Origin: Echinostoma caproni | Taxonomy: Eukaryota > Platyhelminthes > Trematoda > Plagiorchiida > Echinostomatidae | NCBI GenBank assembly: GCA_900618425.1 | Contig: UZAN01039476.1 | Location: forward strand, 93,746 to 157,745 | Length of the DNA: 64,000 bases | Direction: 5' to 3' | Shown here: positions 1 through 12,580 of the stretch, one piece after another | Position numbering within the stretch: position 1 is the first letter of the stretch | How the letters are laid out: every line of letters begins with the position of its first letter | Translations under genes and position numbers: made by a program | Notes under the pieces: generated by a model | What the model was told of the DNA's origin: nothing | Databases searched by the model: none | Seen by the model: the letters and a program-made list of their open reading frames with translations, nothing else

Positions 1-341
1 CATATTCTTTCACCGACCTTCGGTTTCATAAGACTAAAAATAACTTTTTAACTGCATTCGAAATTTAATTAGTAGCAAACGAATTGATAGGTGCCTTTTG
101 TCATGCGTCGGTGTATAATGAACTTTTAACCTGTCAAAAATCCATCACAGAACTTAGGGTTCTTTTCAACTGAGCTCCTATTTTCAGTCAACATGGTAAT
201 TCCATTTTCACCGATCCATTTGCCTCAAAAATGGAACCAAGGAATTCCAAGGACTGCGGATGAAAACCTGTCGTCACAGTCAGTTTACATGCTGACTGGT
301 GAATTCCATGTCTCTGTATTGGAAGAGATCCGTATCTTAAG
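1..341. other. no supported feature
   Basis: AT-rich sequence with no convincing open frame, repeat or RNA gene. Confidence 0.5.
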
Positions 342-426
342 TGTGGCCTCGTAGCTCAGCTTTTGTACAGCATTTGCTGTACAAAGCCGTGGGTGGCATA
401 CAAGGATGGGTTCGAACCCCACATAT
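342..426 (+). repeat. tRNA-headed SINE or tRNA-derived repeat
   Basis: The segment carries the two internal RNA polymerase III promoter blocks in tRNA order and spacing. An A-box-like TAGCTCAGC lies near 352-360 and a near-perfect B box, GGTTCGAACCC, at 409-419. Between them sits an 11-bp inverted repeat (362-372 and 375-385, TTTGTACAGCA and its complement) with a 2-nt loop, which is not normal tRNA architecture. I cannot pair a convincing 7-bp acceptor stem, so a functional tRNA is unlikely. A tRNA-derived SINE head or a tRNA pseudogene fits better. The 3' limit of any SINE body is unclear. Confidence 0.45.
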
Positions 427-3400
427 TACAGATAAATATTTTGTGCTTGTCCATCTGGTCGGCTTATTTGTATGCCTGTGATTTACTTAACTAGTTCTAT
501 GCTTCTACACTGATATCCTTCTATCGACTTGTAATCGGCTTTAACCTTATACGGAGGCCCCTTAAAACCTAAAAACTGTGCGGTGATTAACTTCTCAAAT
601 AGGATATGAAAACAGTCTGTTCAAAACGTTTCAATGATGTAAAACATTTCTTTGAGAAATTTGGCTTCCAATGCACTTCCCCTAAACGATTAGTTAGTTA
701 ATATTTTTACTAATTTCAGGTGTCAGTTCCGAATGCAGTCACCCATTTTCAGCATAAAATTTCACCAATTGTGCCGGTTCCCCAGTCAATCTGAAAAGTC
801 TTCAAAATGGACTGAAAACCCAGATGATTATTTTACCCGTTCTAATTTCGGTTCCCATTTCTGTTTCTTCACTCATTCTGACTGTTTGTTCCCGAGGGGA
901 ATGAGGCAAAACTTGAACATCGCTTTGCTAGCGTGGCACTGCTGTGGTATCATTATTGCGCATTGCTTTGACCTTCGTAATAAGGTGTATCTATTCGTAT
1001 GCAAATTACGTACAATGAAAACTGAACTCTTCTCCCCGCCTTGTATGCATGAAGAGGGCATTGCTGAATGATTTATGGCCACCACACATAGTGGCACATA
1101 ATGGACAAGAACGTTACTCTCAAGCTGTATCTGATATCCAGGTGGAAGTACACATTAGGACAAAGTACTGTGATAATAACCCCACTAGTGACGCCACCAG
1201 AATATCGGCATTCTTCGGGGAGCGCAAAGCAAGGCAGTCGTTCGTTGATTGAAAAGCACCATTCCTACGAGACAGTTCCGATTCCTATCTCACAGTTTAG
1301 AGGAAACCCGTGACACAACAAATATTGGCATTTGGAGTTATTTACCATTTTCCAAGAACCTAAGCAGTTAGACAGAGATGACCCTTTGTTCTGACAAATA
1401 TGAGGTCAGGTAAACAAACCCGTTATGGAGTCTTGTTGCTCGCCATTTCACCTGAGTAGATAATATGTTCTGAGAATTGGTTTTTCAGTCTAAGGACAAA
1501 ATGTGTTTGGTCAGGCAGATTTCTTTCGCTACCCAAATGTACATAACACGACATCTGATCCATCGTTATAGTTTTATGATGTGATAATTTGAATAATGAC
1601 TACATAGTTCATTACATTTTTTTAATAATAAGCAGTATGCCTAAAAAGTCCCATAGAACTGAGATTGTTGAGCGCAATTCTTTTCAGCGATTAGTAGTCA
1701 TTTCAATAAGTCAAAATAAATATTTCAATGCATATACATTAGTACTCAACAATAAAAACTGTGTTGGGTAATAAGGAAAATTAATATCATAGACTATTCG
1801 AGGTTGATTTCGTCTTGGAATTCTCATTGATCACATAATTGTTTGATAGATCATCCAATCGTCAGAAACACTCGAAATATCGAACGCGTGATGTAAGTCA
1901 AGGGAACTTGAAATTGTTTCTGGGTACTGAGGAAAGTGAGAATGTTGTGAAGATCAGTTCCTACCGCTTCATCTGTGGCAAGCGTTTGACAGTAAGCATT
2001 CCTTGACAGTCAACCACGAACCCTATACAGGCGTCGGAATGCCTCGATCAAAGTCAATGTGATTTTTTTCCAGCTAGGTGTGAAAAAGCCGCACTTTTGA
2101 GTGTTTTAATTCTTTTTTTCAAGCCATTCGGGGTGGTATTCATGGATTCGTTTGGATTTTGCTCCGAAGTAACAAGTGAATGAGTACAAAAAACTGTACT
2201 TTATTCTAAAAGCTTCGTCAGAAACGATCAGATTTCGTAATTTTATTAACTATTTGTGAGAAGGTATAGTAAAGTTGGAAACAGGCGATCACAATTTACC
2301 GGACGGTACTGAACTCATAGATCAGTCGGTGAAAAGTCATTTTGAAAAATACATCACTTTCACATATTCAGCTAGCTTTTGTTTTTTTTTCTTTGCCCGT
2401 CAAAAACTGTATTTTGAAGAAATTATTTGGTAATAACATTCATCAACGCCTTTGGTCGTGCTCACTCATCCAAGTAAACTGATAGTCCCACTCGAATTTC
2501 AGACACGGGATAAAATTTCTATTCTGAGGTAATATCTTCACGGAACGGTCTAATTACCTCCGTATGATAGAGCGAACTTTTACATTTTCGTTTCAGAACA
2601 TTGAGTGAAATCTGAAGCATGCACGGTCCAGTTGTGGAAACCCACCGCTAATACCTGTAATTCCGTGTGCATAACAACCCATAGCCTAAAATGTTGCACG
2701 GGTAATCGAACTGTACAATAACCAAGCTGACTGTCCTCAAAGGCAGGGACGGAATGTAAGGGGTAAAATGAAATCAACGGCTCACATAATAAACCGCTTG
2801 ACTTCAAACGATGCAATGCATTCTTGTCTGTATTTGTGTGTACAAATAATGACAGTTATAAACATTATACAATCGGAATGGCTATGTCCTATCAGTCAGT
2901 TTCTGCTAACAAACCTGGGACTGGAAAACAGGGTTTGCTAAGTACCCTCCCTTGTTTTATTGCGTGCTGTACTGTACCATAGTTAGAATCAAGCCTACTC
3001 ATACTTTATACCTTCTACAATGAATGACTGGCACATCAAAGAAATAGAGGTTATGATTATAAGTTTGGATTTCTAAATCTGTGTTGTGGCGGGACTGGCT
3101 CATATAAATGGTGCAACAACCTAGGAACCAGACCCTTGCATTTAAAAATATATTGATCGATAAGGAGTTAGTCGCAGCAAGAATGGGGTGCGACAACAAC
3201 ACCTGATCATCAGTTTACGTTTGATTACATAAATAGGCAATGTGATTGGCGTAATTTTCTTAGCCCCGAAAACGCCTTGTTCTGAACGGCAACAGATGTG
3301 TGAATGATCTGCTCGCCAGACAAGACGGTGTCATTCATTTCCTCCAGTCACTATTCTGTCTGCTTTTCGGTTCCTCTCACTGAGCGACATTAACAAAAAG

Positions 3401-3944
3401 AGGTGTGTCTTGGTTTTACACCCAACATCTGTCCGACAATTCGAACGGTTATCCGGATTGTACGGGAAACTGGTACTGCCAGTTTCCGTTGTAATGTTTT
3501 GTGTCCGCGTTGCAGCTTTAATGAAGGTCTCACAGGTTAAAACTTCGTAGACAACCTTAGAAATAAGGGCGTCTGGAAACAGACGTTATGTACTTTTCTG
3601 TAAGAGTTTATCTCTGTATGCGAACTGTGAATGTCCTGTTTGTTTACACAGTGAATGTCATTCTATGATACACGGGGCACAGTTGCACGGAAATCAGAAT
3701 TCAGGGTAACGAGTAAAACAGACAATGGTAAAGGGTGCACTTTCCAGGATTGCAGGTCTGCACTCTCGGAAGCAGATGAAATTTTGTTCAAAATCCTCAT
3801 CAACGGTTTATATGTATTACTACTTGCGGTTGTGGTTGCGTGATTTCAGTTTACCGAATTTTACACACTGATTTTTCGAATAACTAAATACATCCGCGGA
3901 TTCGGTTTCAATCTACTCAGTTTTCAAAATACTTAGGAGTCGGC
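427..3944. other. no supported gene
   Basis: Several short open frames of 60-112 codons occur on both strands (for example 733-1071 plus and 2580-2816 minus). They overlap each other in different frames, have no recognisable domain and are expected by chance. A slightly less AT-rich plus-strand frame at 1101-1313 (70 codons) is the only one with a more protein-like composition, but I see no clean splice pair around it. Confidence 0.45.
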
Positions 3945-4110
3945 ACACTTATCAGCCTGAAGATCGTGTGTTCGAACCATTCTGCAGTCACCTAAAGTCC
4001 CCTATGTGTGTGAACCACATGACGGTTATCTGATCGGCCACTCCGCCGTTCTTATTACTCAACAGCCACTTATTCAGCAGAAGGCAATCAAAGTAAATAA
4101 ATAAAGGCGA
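3945..4110 (+). repeat. possible tRNA-headed SINE
   Basis: A B-box-like block GTGTTCGAACC lies at 3968-3978. It is preceded by a weak A-box-like stretch (GGAGTCGGCAC, about 3937-3947) and followed about 120 bp later by an A-rich end containing AAATAAATAAAG (about 4094-4105). This is the layout of a short polymerase III-transcribed retroposon. The A box is poor and I found no second copy in the window, so the call is tentative. Confidence 0.3.
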
Positions 4111-5384
4111 GGGTATATTTTAACTAGCTGACTGCTCCCGCGTGTTGTCTACCTTTTCCTGCGATTCCTTTTCTCGTGAATGTACGTTCCAGCTAGAGAA
4201 AATACTCCTCATCCTTTTGAGATTGAATGTCAAAAGCAAAACGTTTCACTTGGCAGGACCACCCTGAAGTAATGCAATTTCGTGCCGGTTATGTTACCGG
4301 TCACATATACGATACATTTTAGCTGAGGATAAGTGGTATTTCAAAACGAAAGTAAAAACAAATATCAAATGCTTGGATAATTTGATCTTGTGTTTCAAGA
4401 GGCTATTTCTCTGAAGTAAGGGTAGTTCAGTATCTTAGCTATACTTGTGTTCTCCAAGATGGTGGCTAGATCTTTGACCTAAGAATGTGTTTGTATCACA
4501 CCAGCCTATACAGTCCAGAATCAGTAGTTCAAACTCTCTGAGGTTTTTGAGATTTCACAGGTCTCTGTGCCTCATTTTTATTTGGAATTTTTAACAGATG
4601 AAAAAGAATGTTAAAACGGCTGATAGAGAGATAGATTTATATCCTTTTTTGAAAAAATCCGGTTAACGATTTCCTTTTTTTGGAAAACATGAGAGAGCGT
4701 TAACGGGGGTTTATTATCAGTAGTTAATTTGTGCTACAGCTATTTTCTGTCAAGTACGTGGCCCAAGAGGTAGGATTTTGGTTAGCAACTTGGGAGTTCG
4801 CGGTTAACCTCTGGTTGTCGGAATTCTAAATGGAACGGACTGCTAACGAATCCCAAACCTGGAGAAGCAAAACTGTCATAATCTTTGTCCACAACTACAA
4901 ACAAAAAATAACCGAATCTCAAAATTATCGTGCCATCCGCCGAGGAGATAGCTCCACTGCTAAAGAGTGATACCTGTACCCATATCCATAAATGGTGTGT
5001 AAGAACTGGTCAAATTGATTAGCGCTCCTTTTTCACCAAAAAACACCAATAAGCTTGACATGATGGTTTTTAACTAAAAGGAGCTAAAATTTCACTCTCC
5101 CTCATACTCTAGTCCATTTGTACTACGACAGATAGACATGCTTTATGTTAGCTACACAAAGAATGACGAAAAAAAAATTTGATTGCCATTTCACTTTTTG
5201 GGCTTGATTTACCGGCAAAAATGCCAGGGTACTTAAGTGCCAATGTATTTCGATTACAACTAGGTAAAAAAGCACCAGATATAACTCGATCATTTTTTAT
5301 CGCGCTATGGATCGGACAGAACTTTACCCCAAACAACATGCTTCGTGAATAGGGATGTTTTTATTTATCGAGCCGTTTTCTTAC
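4111..5384. other. no supported gene
   Basis: Non-coding in appearance. Weak tRNA-like traces occur near 4490-4560 (AGTTCAAACTC) and 4750-4800 (TGGCCCAAGAGG followed by AGTTCGCGG), but neither has both promoter blocks in good form. The 63-codon minus frame at 5148-5339 is not recognisable. Confidence 0.4.
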
Positions 5385-5672
5385 CTGCGTGATCCTGCGC
5401 GGTGAGCAGCGCATGGGTACTCTCAATGCACTCTTGCGGAATGGTCGGGTATGAGGCGTGACAATTTTGTTCCTCGGACAGTCTGGAGTTATTCACCGAT
5501 CCTGGTTGGAGCAATCGAGTCAATGTACCTGCCTGCTCTCGTGCTGCTATTCGGCTCGTCAGATCACTGGATAGTACATGGAAAGCGGGGGGTTTGCACT
5601 GCACAATTGGAACGCTAATCAGATGGAATTTTGGCGGGTCCTGGCCCGGTGACATGCCCATTGGAAGGCAAT
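5385..5672 (-). CDS. candidate internal exon of an unrecognised protein-coding gene
   Basis: On the minus strand a 288-nt segment is bounded by a pyrimidine-rich acceptor (ACGTTTGTTTCAG) and a consensus donor (CAG followed by GTAAGA). The frame is open throughout, enters with two leftover bases and leaves with one, so both flanking introns are phase 1 and the exon is symmetric. It encodes about 95 residues with PPKFHLISVP near the start, SSDLTSRIAAREQAG in the middle, and a Ser/Gln/Glu-rich end containing SYPTIPQECIESTH. The first in-frame stop lies just inside the intron at about 5365. I see no transmembrane segment, signal peptide or known domain, and the composition suggests a flexible region of a larger intracellular protein. 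The local base composition is richer in G and C than its surroundings. No adjoining exon was identified with confidence. A chance open frame with good splice sites remains possible. Confidence 0.5.
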
Positions 5673-6175
5673 CTGAAACAAACGTGAGATTGATTGGAAT
5701 AGATCAGTACGTTCAGTCAATAACACGAACCGGTGTTGACTATATTATGCACTTTTGCGAGGCATCAATTGATTGCGGAACATTTTATTGGGATTTACAT
5801 ACGGAAACCTCAAACACGTCTATATAAAGAGACCGTTTGGAGAACATTCGGAGTGCGTTTGCAGAACAAATAGAGGAGAACTGGAAACTGCCGCCGTTAT
5901 AATTACAACTGATTACCTTGTTGATTTAGTACATGTCAGTACGCAAAACAAAGGCATCAATCAGAAGCATTCAACCATAACTGAATAACAGCCTACCTGA
6001 ACAATCATGTGTCTAAAGTGCAGGAGTATTTCAACAAGAATATCAGAAATAGAGTTTCAGTTAGGTTTGTTTTAGTTTGCGCAACCAGTAACCATGCACC
6101 TTCTTGCGGTGGTTTGGTTGTTGTTTTTTGGTCACCCATTTAGATGAAGAATAGGAAACATACAGGAAAATTGAA
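5673..6175. other. no supported gene
   Basis: Presumed intron or intergenic DNA upstream of the minus-strand exon candidate. Plus-strand frames at 5594-5827 and 5773-5988 overlap the exon antisense or run into AT-rich DNA, and I do not recognise them. Confidence 0.45.
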
Positions 6176-6738
6176 AGTACAGTCGAACAGAAAATAGGGA
6201 ATTTCAGTGGTCTAGGGTTGCAAAGAAATTGAGAAGATGCACGAGCGCCACTGTTTACGACACTCAGTTATATCATTCATTGTCTCTAATCATCGGTTAC
6301 GACCATCCCAAGGTCCCCAGTCAGGGAGCCTAACGGGACCTGTGTGATCCAGTACCCTGGTTAGGGATTTCATACTCTCGTGCCAGGTCCTAGGTTGACC
6401 ACTCTTGACTTTTTTAATCCACTGCCAGCCTCAGCAAGCACTGCGCGCCGTGGCAACCTATTTAGTAACATGCGTAACACATGCCCCAATCAACGTAATC
6501 TACGGAGATTGACCACTTGCTCTAGTGGGCGACCGCGGTTACCCAAAACTCTGCGCCTAGGCTCAGCATTGCTCGTCCGGCTGCCCCACCAGATTCGTGT
6601 AATGCTGCGCAGACAGCGGTGATCAAACACAGACAGTCTATACTTATCCTGTTTTCCTAATGGACAAGTTTCTGCGCCGTATAACAGAAGTGGTAGAACT
6701 GCTGCAGAAATATAAAAAAACAACGGAAATTTATTCAA
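6176..6738 (-). pseudogene. 3' fragment of an RTE-like LINE (post-RT C-terminal region)
   Basis: The minus strand reads as the C-terminal tail that follows the reverse transcriptase in RTE-like non-LTR elements of flukes. The open part (6490-6738, 82 codons) contains LLYGAET near residues 18-24, then VFDHRCLRSI and a degraded NAEPRRRVLG block. Downstream, other frames give GQPRTWHESMKSLTRVLD (about 6330-6392), RLPDWGPWDG and, at the 3' end, QWRSCIFSIS, with an in-frame stop before LETMNDI. These match the family order (LLYG.ET, VFDHRCLR, RRRVLG, GGQ.KTWH.SMK.LT, WGPRD, QWR.CIHSLS). The RT itself is absent, so this is a 5'-truncated dead copy. A second copy of the same tail lies at 26371-26850; both share CATGCGTAACACATGCC. 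Family assignment rests on remembered consensus, not a search. Confidence 0.85.
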
Positions 6739-9700
6739 AGAACCTAGTCAAATGTAAAGCAAGTGAAGAGTTACCTGAAAGACTAGGAAACGGTGGAAAG
6801 TTGCTTCGACTTAATCGGGTCTCATCAGCAGTAAGAATGTGTTGACCCAATTAAAGATCAAACCCCGAGCCTCACAAATTGAACACAAACGTAGTACCCA
6901 GTCGGCGACCGGGCAAATACTCAAATTGTTTTTCACTTTGCCTTAACACGATATTGCACGAACCGTCTTTCCAAGTATGTTGAGGGCATTTTTCGGAGCT
7001 AGGTCCTTTGTCAGTAAATGCACGGTTCAAATCAATCTCGTAAAACCTGGAGTAGTATGTGTTGTCAATTCTTAAAATAAATTTGTGAAAATGTGTACGT
7101 AGGGTTAGCAGGTTAAAATGGTTGAATGGAATATGTATTTGTAGGCTTGTGAAATGCTAGTGCTTTTGTCATCGGTGCAGAGTCATCGGCTTAGCAACAG
7201 CCCAAGTGACCGAATATGCGATTCCCCATGCGCGTTTGCACTCGCCTGACAGCCCAATCTTTACAATCCAACTGGGAAGCGTTGTTATCTTTGTCTTACA
7301 TTTAAATACTTAAGCGTGTGACAAAAACATTAACTTGAAGTATTTGATTCCACTTGAAAAAAATGAAAGTAAAGGACGTACAGTGGTACACATATCGTAG
7401 AGTCACTGGATGCAGATAAATTCAACCAAACTGAACTTATGGCGCTGGCTTTGAAAGAGAGCGTGTTCATCGGTGTTCAGGTGTGACTGGCAAAGACTGA
7501 CCTAAAGCGACCCCAACAGTTAGATTCGCATATGGAAGCACTTGTTCTTTGTTATTGCCCGATTTGGTTCCCCATGAGAGGAAAAATGTCTAATAAATAT
7601 TCCTTTTGAAACAACAACCCAACTGTAAAATAGGTATGAATGATAAACAAATAGTACAGCATTTATTGCAATTTCCATTGGTGTCATGATTATTTCATCA
7701 AATATTAATAACAATTGCATGAATTCATGACTGAGGTATTGTTTCCGACATTCCTGTATTCTTTAGTCATATACAAAGAAGCTGCAGATGTAACCAAACA
7801 TATGCAAACAAATGATGTCATTCATCTAATATTCTGCCTAATTTCCGTTATATTCTAATTCTATTCAATCGTGATGAATTGTAATCATCCAAGATCCTGT
7901 TTGAAAAAGTAATTTGAAGTCATCTTGATGTCAACCTGGACGTATGATTGATGCTACCAAACATTTAATTGAACCTAGTCATCAACATGTCTTTTAATCA
8001 TTTAAGCAAGCGATTCCTAAGGAGAATGAAACAATCGGACTGTTGGCAAATAAATCACGCACACGAAAGCCTATTGCTGCTCTAGGGCACATTACTTCTG
8101 TCACATGACGTTAGGTGGTCACGTGATCAAAATTATCACATTGCCCTAGGCGACTCAGTAAACCGGATTACGCTGAGTTGAATGCATTAGTTTCACATCC
8201 CAGATATCACCGTTTCAAGCGGCAGATTTTGTAGCAAATGAAACAAAAAACGAAGATTGATGTATGCAAAAAGAGAACCTAAACGTCACTCATAATGTGA
8301 TATTGCATGTGCAATGTGATGTGCAAACGAAACATCAATCATTGATCTCAACTCTTGTTGATGTTTCTGATCACAGATGATTTTATCAATGAACAGTTGA
8401 GTATTACTGGTTTGGGTGTGCAGCCACCACAAGTACAGCTTAATGTCCCATGGACGAAATAAACAACAAGCTTTTGAAACAAACTTTGCCTCGAATGTCA
8501 TCTCATGGGATGTGGAACACACGTCCATCTTTAGGTGTGAAGGATGAACTCAACGACTACATTTACACAATCAAATAGAGGAAATTCTTTTAAAATCTTA
8601 TCTTTATGAACTTTTTCTGCCGATGTACCATGATTTCGTCCACAAGCCAAGTCACAAGTTGCTTTATTCACCCTGATGGATAGCATTTAAGCTCCCTGCT
8701 CACCAGAATCATTTATCATCGCACAAAGTCACGGAGAAAAAGTAAAATGCGTCGTCGTAAATTCAAGAGAAAAATGGCGCAGAATGTAAAAATGGATATA
8801 ATTTTAAAAACGTGATCTCTCACGGATACTATCTATGCCAGAAATGTTGAAAAACATACGATAACGGAGAAACAATAGACAGCGGTACGAATATACGAAA
8901 GTTTATGACGACACCTAGTTATTGAATCTGATATACGCTGTTCACGTTATTTGGTCAATGGATTGGTGATGTCGGATAGAATGTTGTTGCTTAAGTTTTC
9001 ATGAAAGTTGCGTTTTTGTAAACAATAAACTTGATCGTGACAATTTTAACAGACCGACCTAGCATTGCGTGGTATTTAACTCTAAAACCAGCAAATAATA
9101 ACAGTAAAGAAGATGAGTGACAGCGCAAAAGTACACAAAACGAGTGAATAAATACATTAGAACGTTTAGAGATCGCAAGCGGTAACTAAAGAAACAGTTT
9201 TAGAATCATTTTAAAATTACTGTTGAAATATGAAGTCCACATGAGATCGTAGCAGATATTAACATCGAGGTCTTGCAGAGAAAGTGCTGGGAGAACAAAC
9301 AGAGTAGAGAGCAATTTCTTTCAAAACCGTGTAACAGCACAGCAGTAATGATTATTGCCTGGAGGCACTGGAGGCATTCTAATTTAAATTGATTCAATAT
9401 CGTTCTAATGCCACTGCACCAGAGAATCTACCAATTTGGGTTTATTGTCAAAAGGCAATCAACAAAACGATCAGCTCCATGCTCCCTGACGAAACATCTA
9501 CTTTACTCAAACATGCACTCGTTGGATGTTGGGCTATTCGGCATCACTGATCATAAATCATGTTCATTGGTGATGTATTTAAATGTATTCTGCGGTTTAG
9601 CGGTCAGCCGGAATTTTGATGTGGTGCCTAAGTGACCGACAATCAAAGTGCTGTTCCATAATTACGTAATGCACATTATCTCACAAACAATTGACATTTG

Positions 9701-12415
9701 AGTTCATGATGCCAATGCGTTGATGACTGTGTTGACTGCAATCGTGAGAGGGACATCGGTTGCTCTTAAACTAATTAAACCATGTCGTTTTTTGCTTTGC
9801 TTTGAATTAATTATTCGTATACATCGAGTCTGGTTATTTTGGTGGTTCTTGAGAGCAATCACTACCGTGTTTGAGAAGATGTGCCTCACATTTTACATCA
9901 AAATATGGTTTCCATTATCTTCCCCGCAGTAATCTCGCAAAGATGGGTTGACTGTGTCGTCTAATGGCAACATAGAAAGAGACTTATCCAGCTGACTGAC
10001 AGTGGAATAGGTATTTTTACTTGCCGTTCACCTGTGAGTTTGCCGGTCCGTTCCTCTGTTGACTCGATGGATTCGTACTGTTGCGGAGACTCAATCAGGT
10101 AAGCATTTTTATGAGATGAAAAACATAAAAATTTATCTACACGCTGTGGTTTTGTCTTAAATATGCTCAAAGGTAAAATTTGATCATGTTTACACCAACT
10201 CCTGTTCCGTTGTAAAATTAATTTTCGGGAAGAGACCCGCGATCGATTTTAGGCAGCATTTGGATATACATAAATGACTGAAAGAGCTGGTTTTCCGGAA
10301 TTCAGGACTGTTGCAACGGAGACCTCTAAAAGTTGAACACATCGCGCTAACCTATGGGTAATTTGGCCCTAACAATGCACTCAGATTGCAAATCTTTCTG
10401 ACCTTTGGACATTTTCAATGAAATGATTCAGTAATAGTTGGTAAACGTTTATTTTCTTCCATGAGACGGATAAAAGTGATGTGGAGAACTCCGGTTGACT
10501 AGCTTTTGTGTTTATGTTGCAATGAGCATCATAACTAAAACATAGTTAATCTCATTTGCTAAATATGCTCTGCCAACTCCCTAATATGTTTGCTTTGGTC
10601 CATGAAACATTAGTCGAACGCAGGACATCAAATTTCCCGGTTGGAAATCGAGGTCGAATCTGTATGACGGATTATTCTTTCTTGAACACATTGTCCATTT
10701 CCGGGATAGGGACTTTAAAATTCTCCATGCGGCAGATAAAATTCGTTCTCCTGATCGTATAGTTCCTCCGTGAATGCTTAATAACGTGTACTTTCTTCCA
10801 CCCAAGTATACAATATTCAGAAATTTACTGTTTGAAAAAATTTTATGGGAGCAGAGTTGAAACCGTTTGGATGTCTTCATTCGGTCGATCAAGAAAGGCT
10901 TCCCGAACTCAGAACTTAAGTGAAAGTTTTCGAACATAAACCTCTACTTAAGTACCTGATTCACGTCAACGTGTTTCTCATTTCAAGTTAAATCACCACT
11001 CACATGTTATCGTCGGGTGAGATGAACCTGTAGTTCCAAACACCAAAGATCAGCCTAAAAAATAATAAACGGTGATTGGGCCTGGTCATATTTGTGCGTA
11101 ACTGATGCACTGCGTAACGATATAAACTATTTTTTTCTGCGCTTATGTATCAGTTGATTTGCCATAAATTGTGCGACATATCTCTGCTCTCTCTTCGAAT
11201 ATGACGGAACCGGTTTCAAAAAATCCATATGCCCGGATCATAGCTTAAGCTTTGAATGCTGAGAAATGAGTGAATAAAAACCTGACCAACTCACAATCCT
11301 GCTTCAATGTACCCGGAGAATTTACACCAAAAATGAATGTCCCTACATACGAAAACCGTAGATGAAAACCCCAAATGAAAATAGCGATCCGACAGCATTC
11401 GTCAGCACGCCAAACCAGTTCCTTGAAAACGTCAGGCTGTATCTTCTATTTAAATCTGATTGTGTCAAAATATTGTTTAGACTACATGTCAAACTAGCAG
11501 TCTCTCGAAACTTTTATTCAGTGAACAAGAAAGCTATCTATAGTCCGAGATGAACACTCGCTGTTTAGTGGCAAAGATGACTTCCAATTTACCTCTCATT
11601 TAATTTGGTTTAGGTTTTTCTATGTGCAGAGTGGTAAAACAGCATTCAAAGGAGCTCTCGGCTGAGCATATTTAGTCATACTGAGCAAAATATCTTGACA
11701 GTAAAAATCAAATTGAAAGCATAGTGACAGAACCGTGCTCCTAAAACCCAAGCTCTGTGAGTTACTTGACATCTTCGAAGAACATAAGATCACCATGACT
11801 GTTCTCTGGTCCTCTGAATCGCCTATATTGTATCAAATACATACCGTAGAGGGTTGTTTAGGTTCAGTATATCGATTGAGAGGGAAACCCTTCACTTCAC
11901 CCACCTAACAAAATATGATCAACTTGTGCTTTTCCCGAGAATAGATCAGTTCAGTTTACTCTTATTGTGGTATCCCTTGCAAACTACCTAAAGAACACCA
12001 TTTTTCTGCCTTACACCAATAGTGGAGTGATAGCGTAGTTATTCCAGATGTAAATGATGCACTGCTGATATGAAGACTTTCTCTTCGACCTCCGAAAAAT
12101 CATTGTTTTTCAAACTTAAACTTAGAGAGATACGATACTGTACTTATGAACAGCTGATGAGATTAGCATTGAGGCTGATTGAGAGCAATGACTATGCATG
12201 GCAGACCATTTCCGATTAGTTTTCGGTTTTAAACATAGATAACCTCATTTTTATGGGACAATATGAGTGCAAGTGCACGACAGGGGAAATTTGCCCAGCC
12301 AAGGTTGACATATGCATCATTCGGAGTGGCTGATTGAAGAAACCGATGGAATGCGCTTGTGATCGCAGACAAGGATTGGGTAACTGTCAGCAACTCGCAA
12401 TCGCAATTTCTAACT
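6739..12415. other. no supported gene in a long AT-rich stretch
   Basis: No domain, repeat pair or RNA gene is recognisable. The longest frame is a 118-codon minus ORF at 10581-10937 with no recognisable motif. A short plus frame ends at a good donor (CAATCAG then GTAAGC, about 10098) and could encode some 40 residues rich in Cys and Ser, but its acceptor is purine-rich and I do not call it. A TCACGTGA palindrome lies near 8119-8126 and has no context that makes it regulatory. Confidence 0.4.
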
Positions 12416-12580
12416 GGGCGGTGGTGGCCCGGTGGTAACGTCACCAAATTATCACTTTGGAGGACGTCTTTTCGAACCCCACCACCATCGCCTGACTTTC
12501 CCCATGGTGGCCCTTTGATTGAACGCTTCCCCCTTCCGGAAAATTGTATCATTGGGTATCCAATAAAAAGGAAGTAAAAT
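12416..12580 (+). repeat. tRNA-headed SINE, copy 1 of a two-copy family
   Basis: The 5' part is tRNA-like: an A-box-like block TGGCCCGGTGG near 12425 and a B-box-like TTCGAACCCC near 12471-12480. The 3' body contains CCCTTTGATTG, ACGCTTC, CCCTTC and GTATCCAATAAAA and ends in an A-rich tail near 12580. The same order and spacing recurs at 61757-61935, including CCCTTTGATTGRACGCTTC, so this is a dispersed family and not a single tRNA relic. The AATAAA close to the 3' end is a polyadenylation-type signal, uncommon in classical polymerase III SINEs. The open frames drawn through it on both strands are incidental. Confidence 0.75.

Noticed and set aside
4490..4800. Two further tRNA-like traces
   Set aside because: Each has only one acceptable promoter block; AT-rich DNA gives such matches by chance.
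8119..8126. TCACGTGA palindrome (E-box-like)
   Set aside because: Single short site with no gene or promoter context.
10581..10937. 118-codon minus ORF
   Set aside because: No motif, no splice context, and a length expected by chance in this much DNA.
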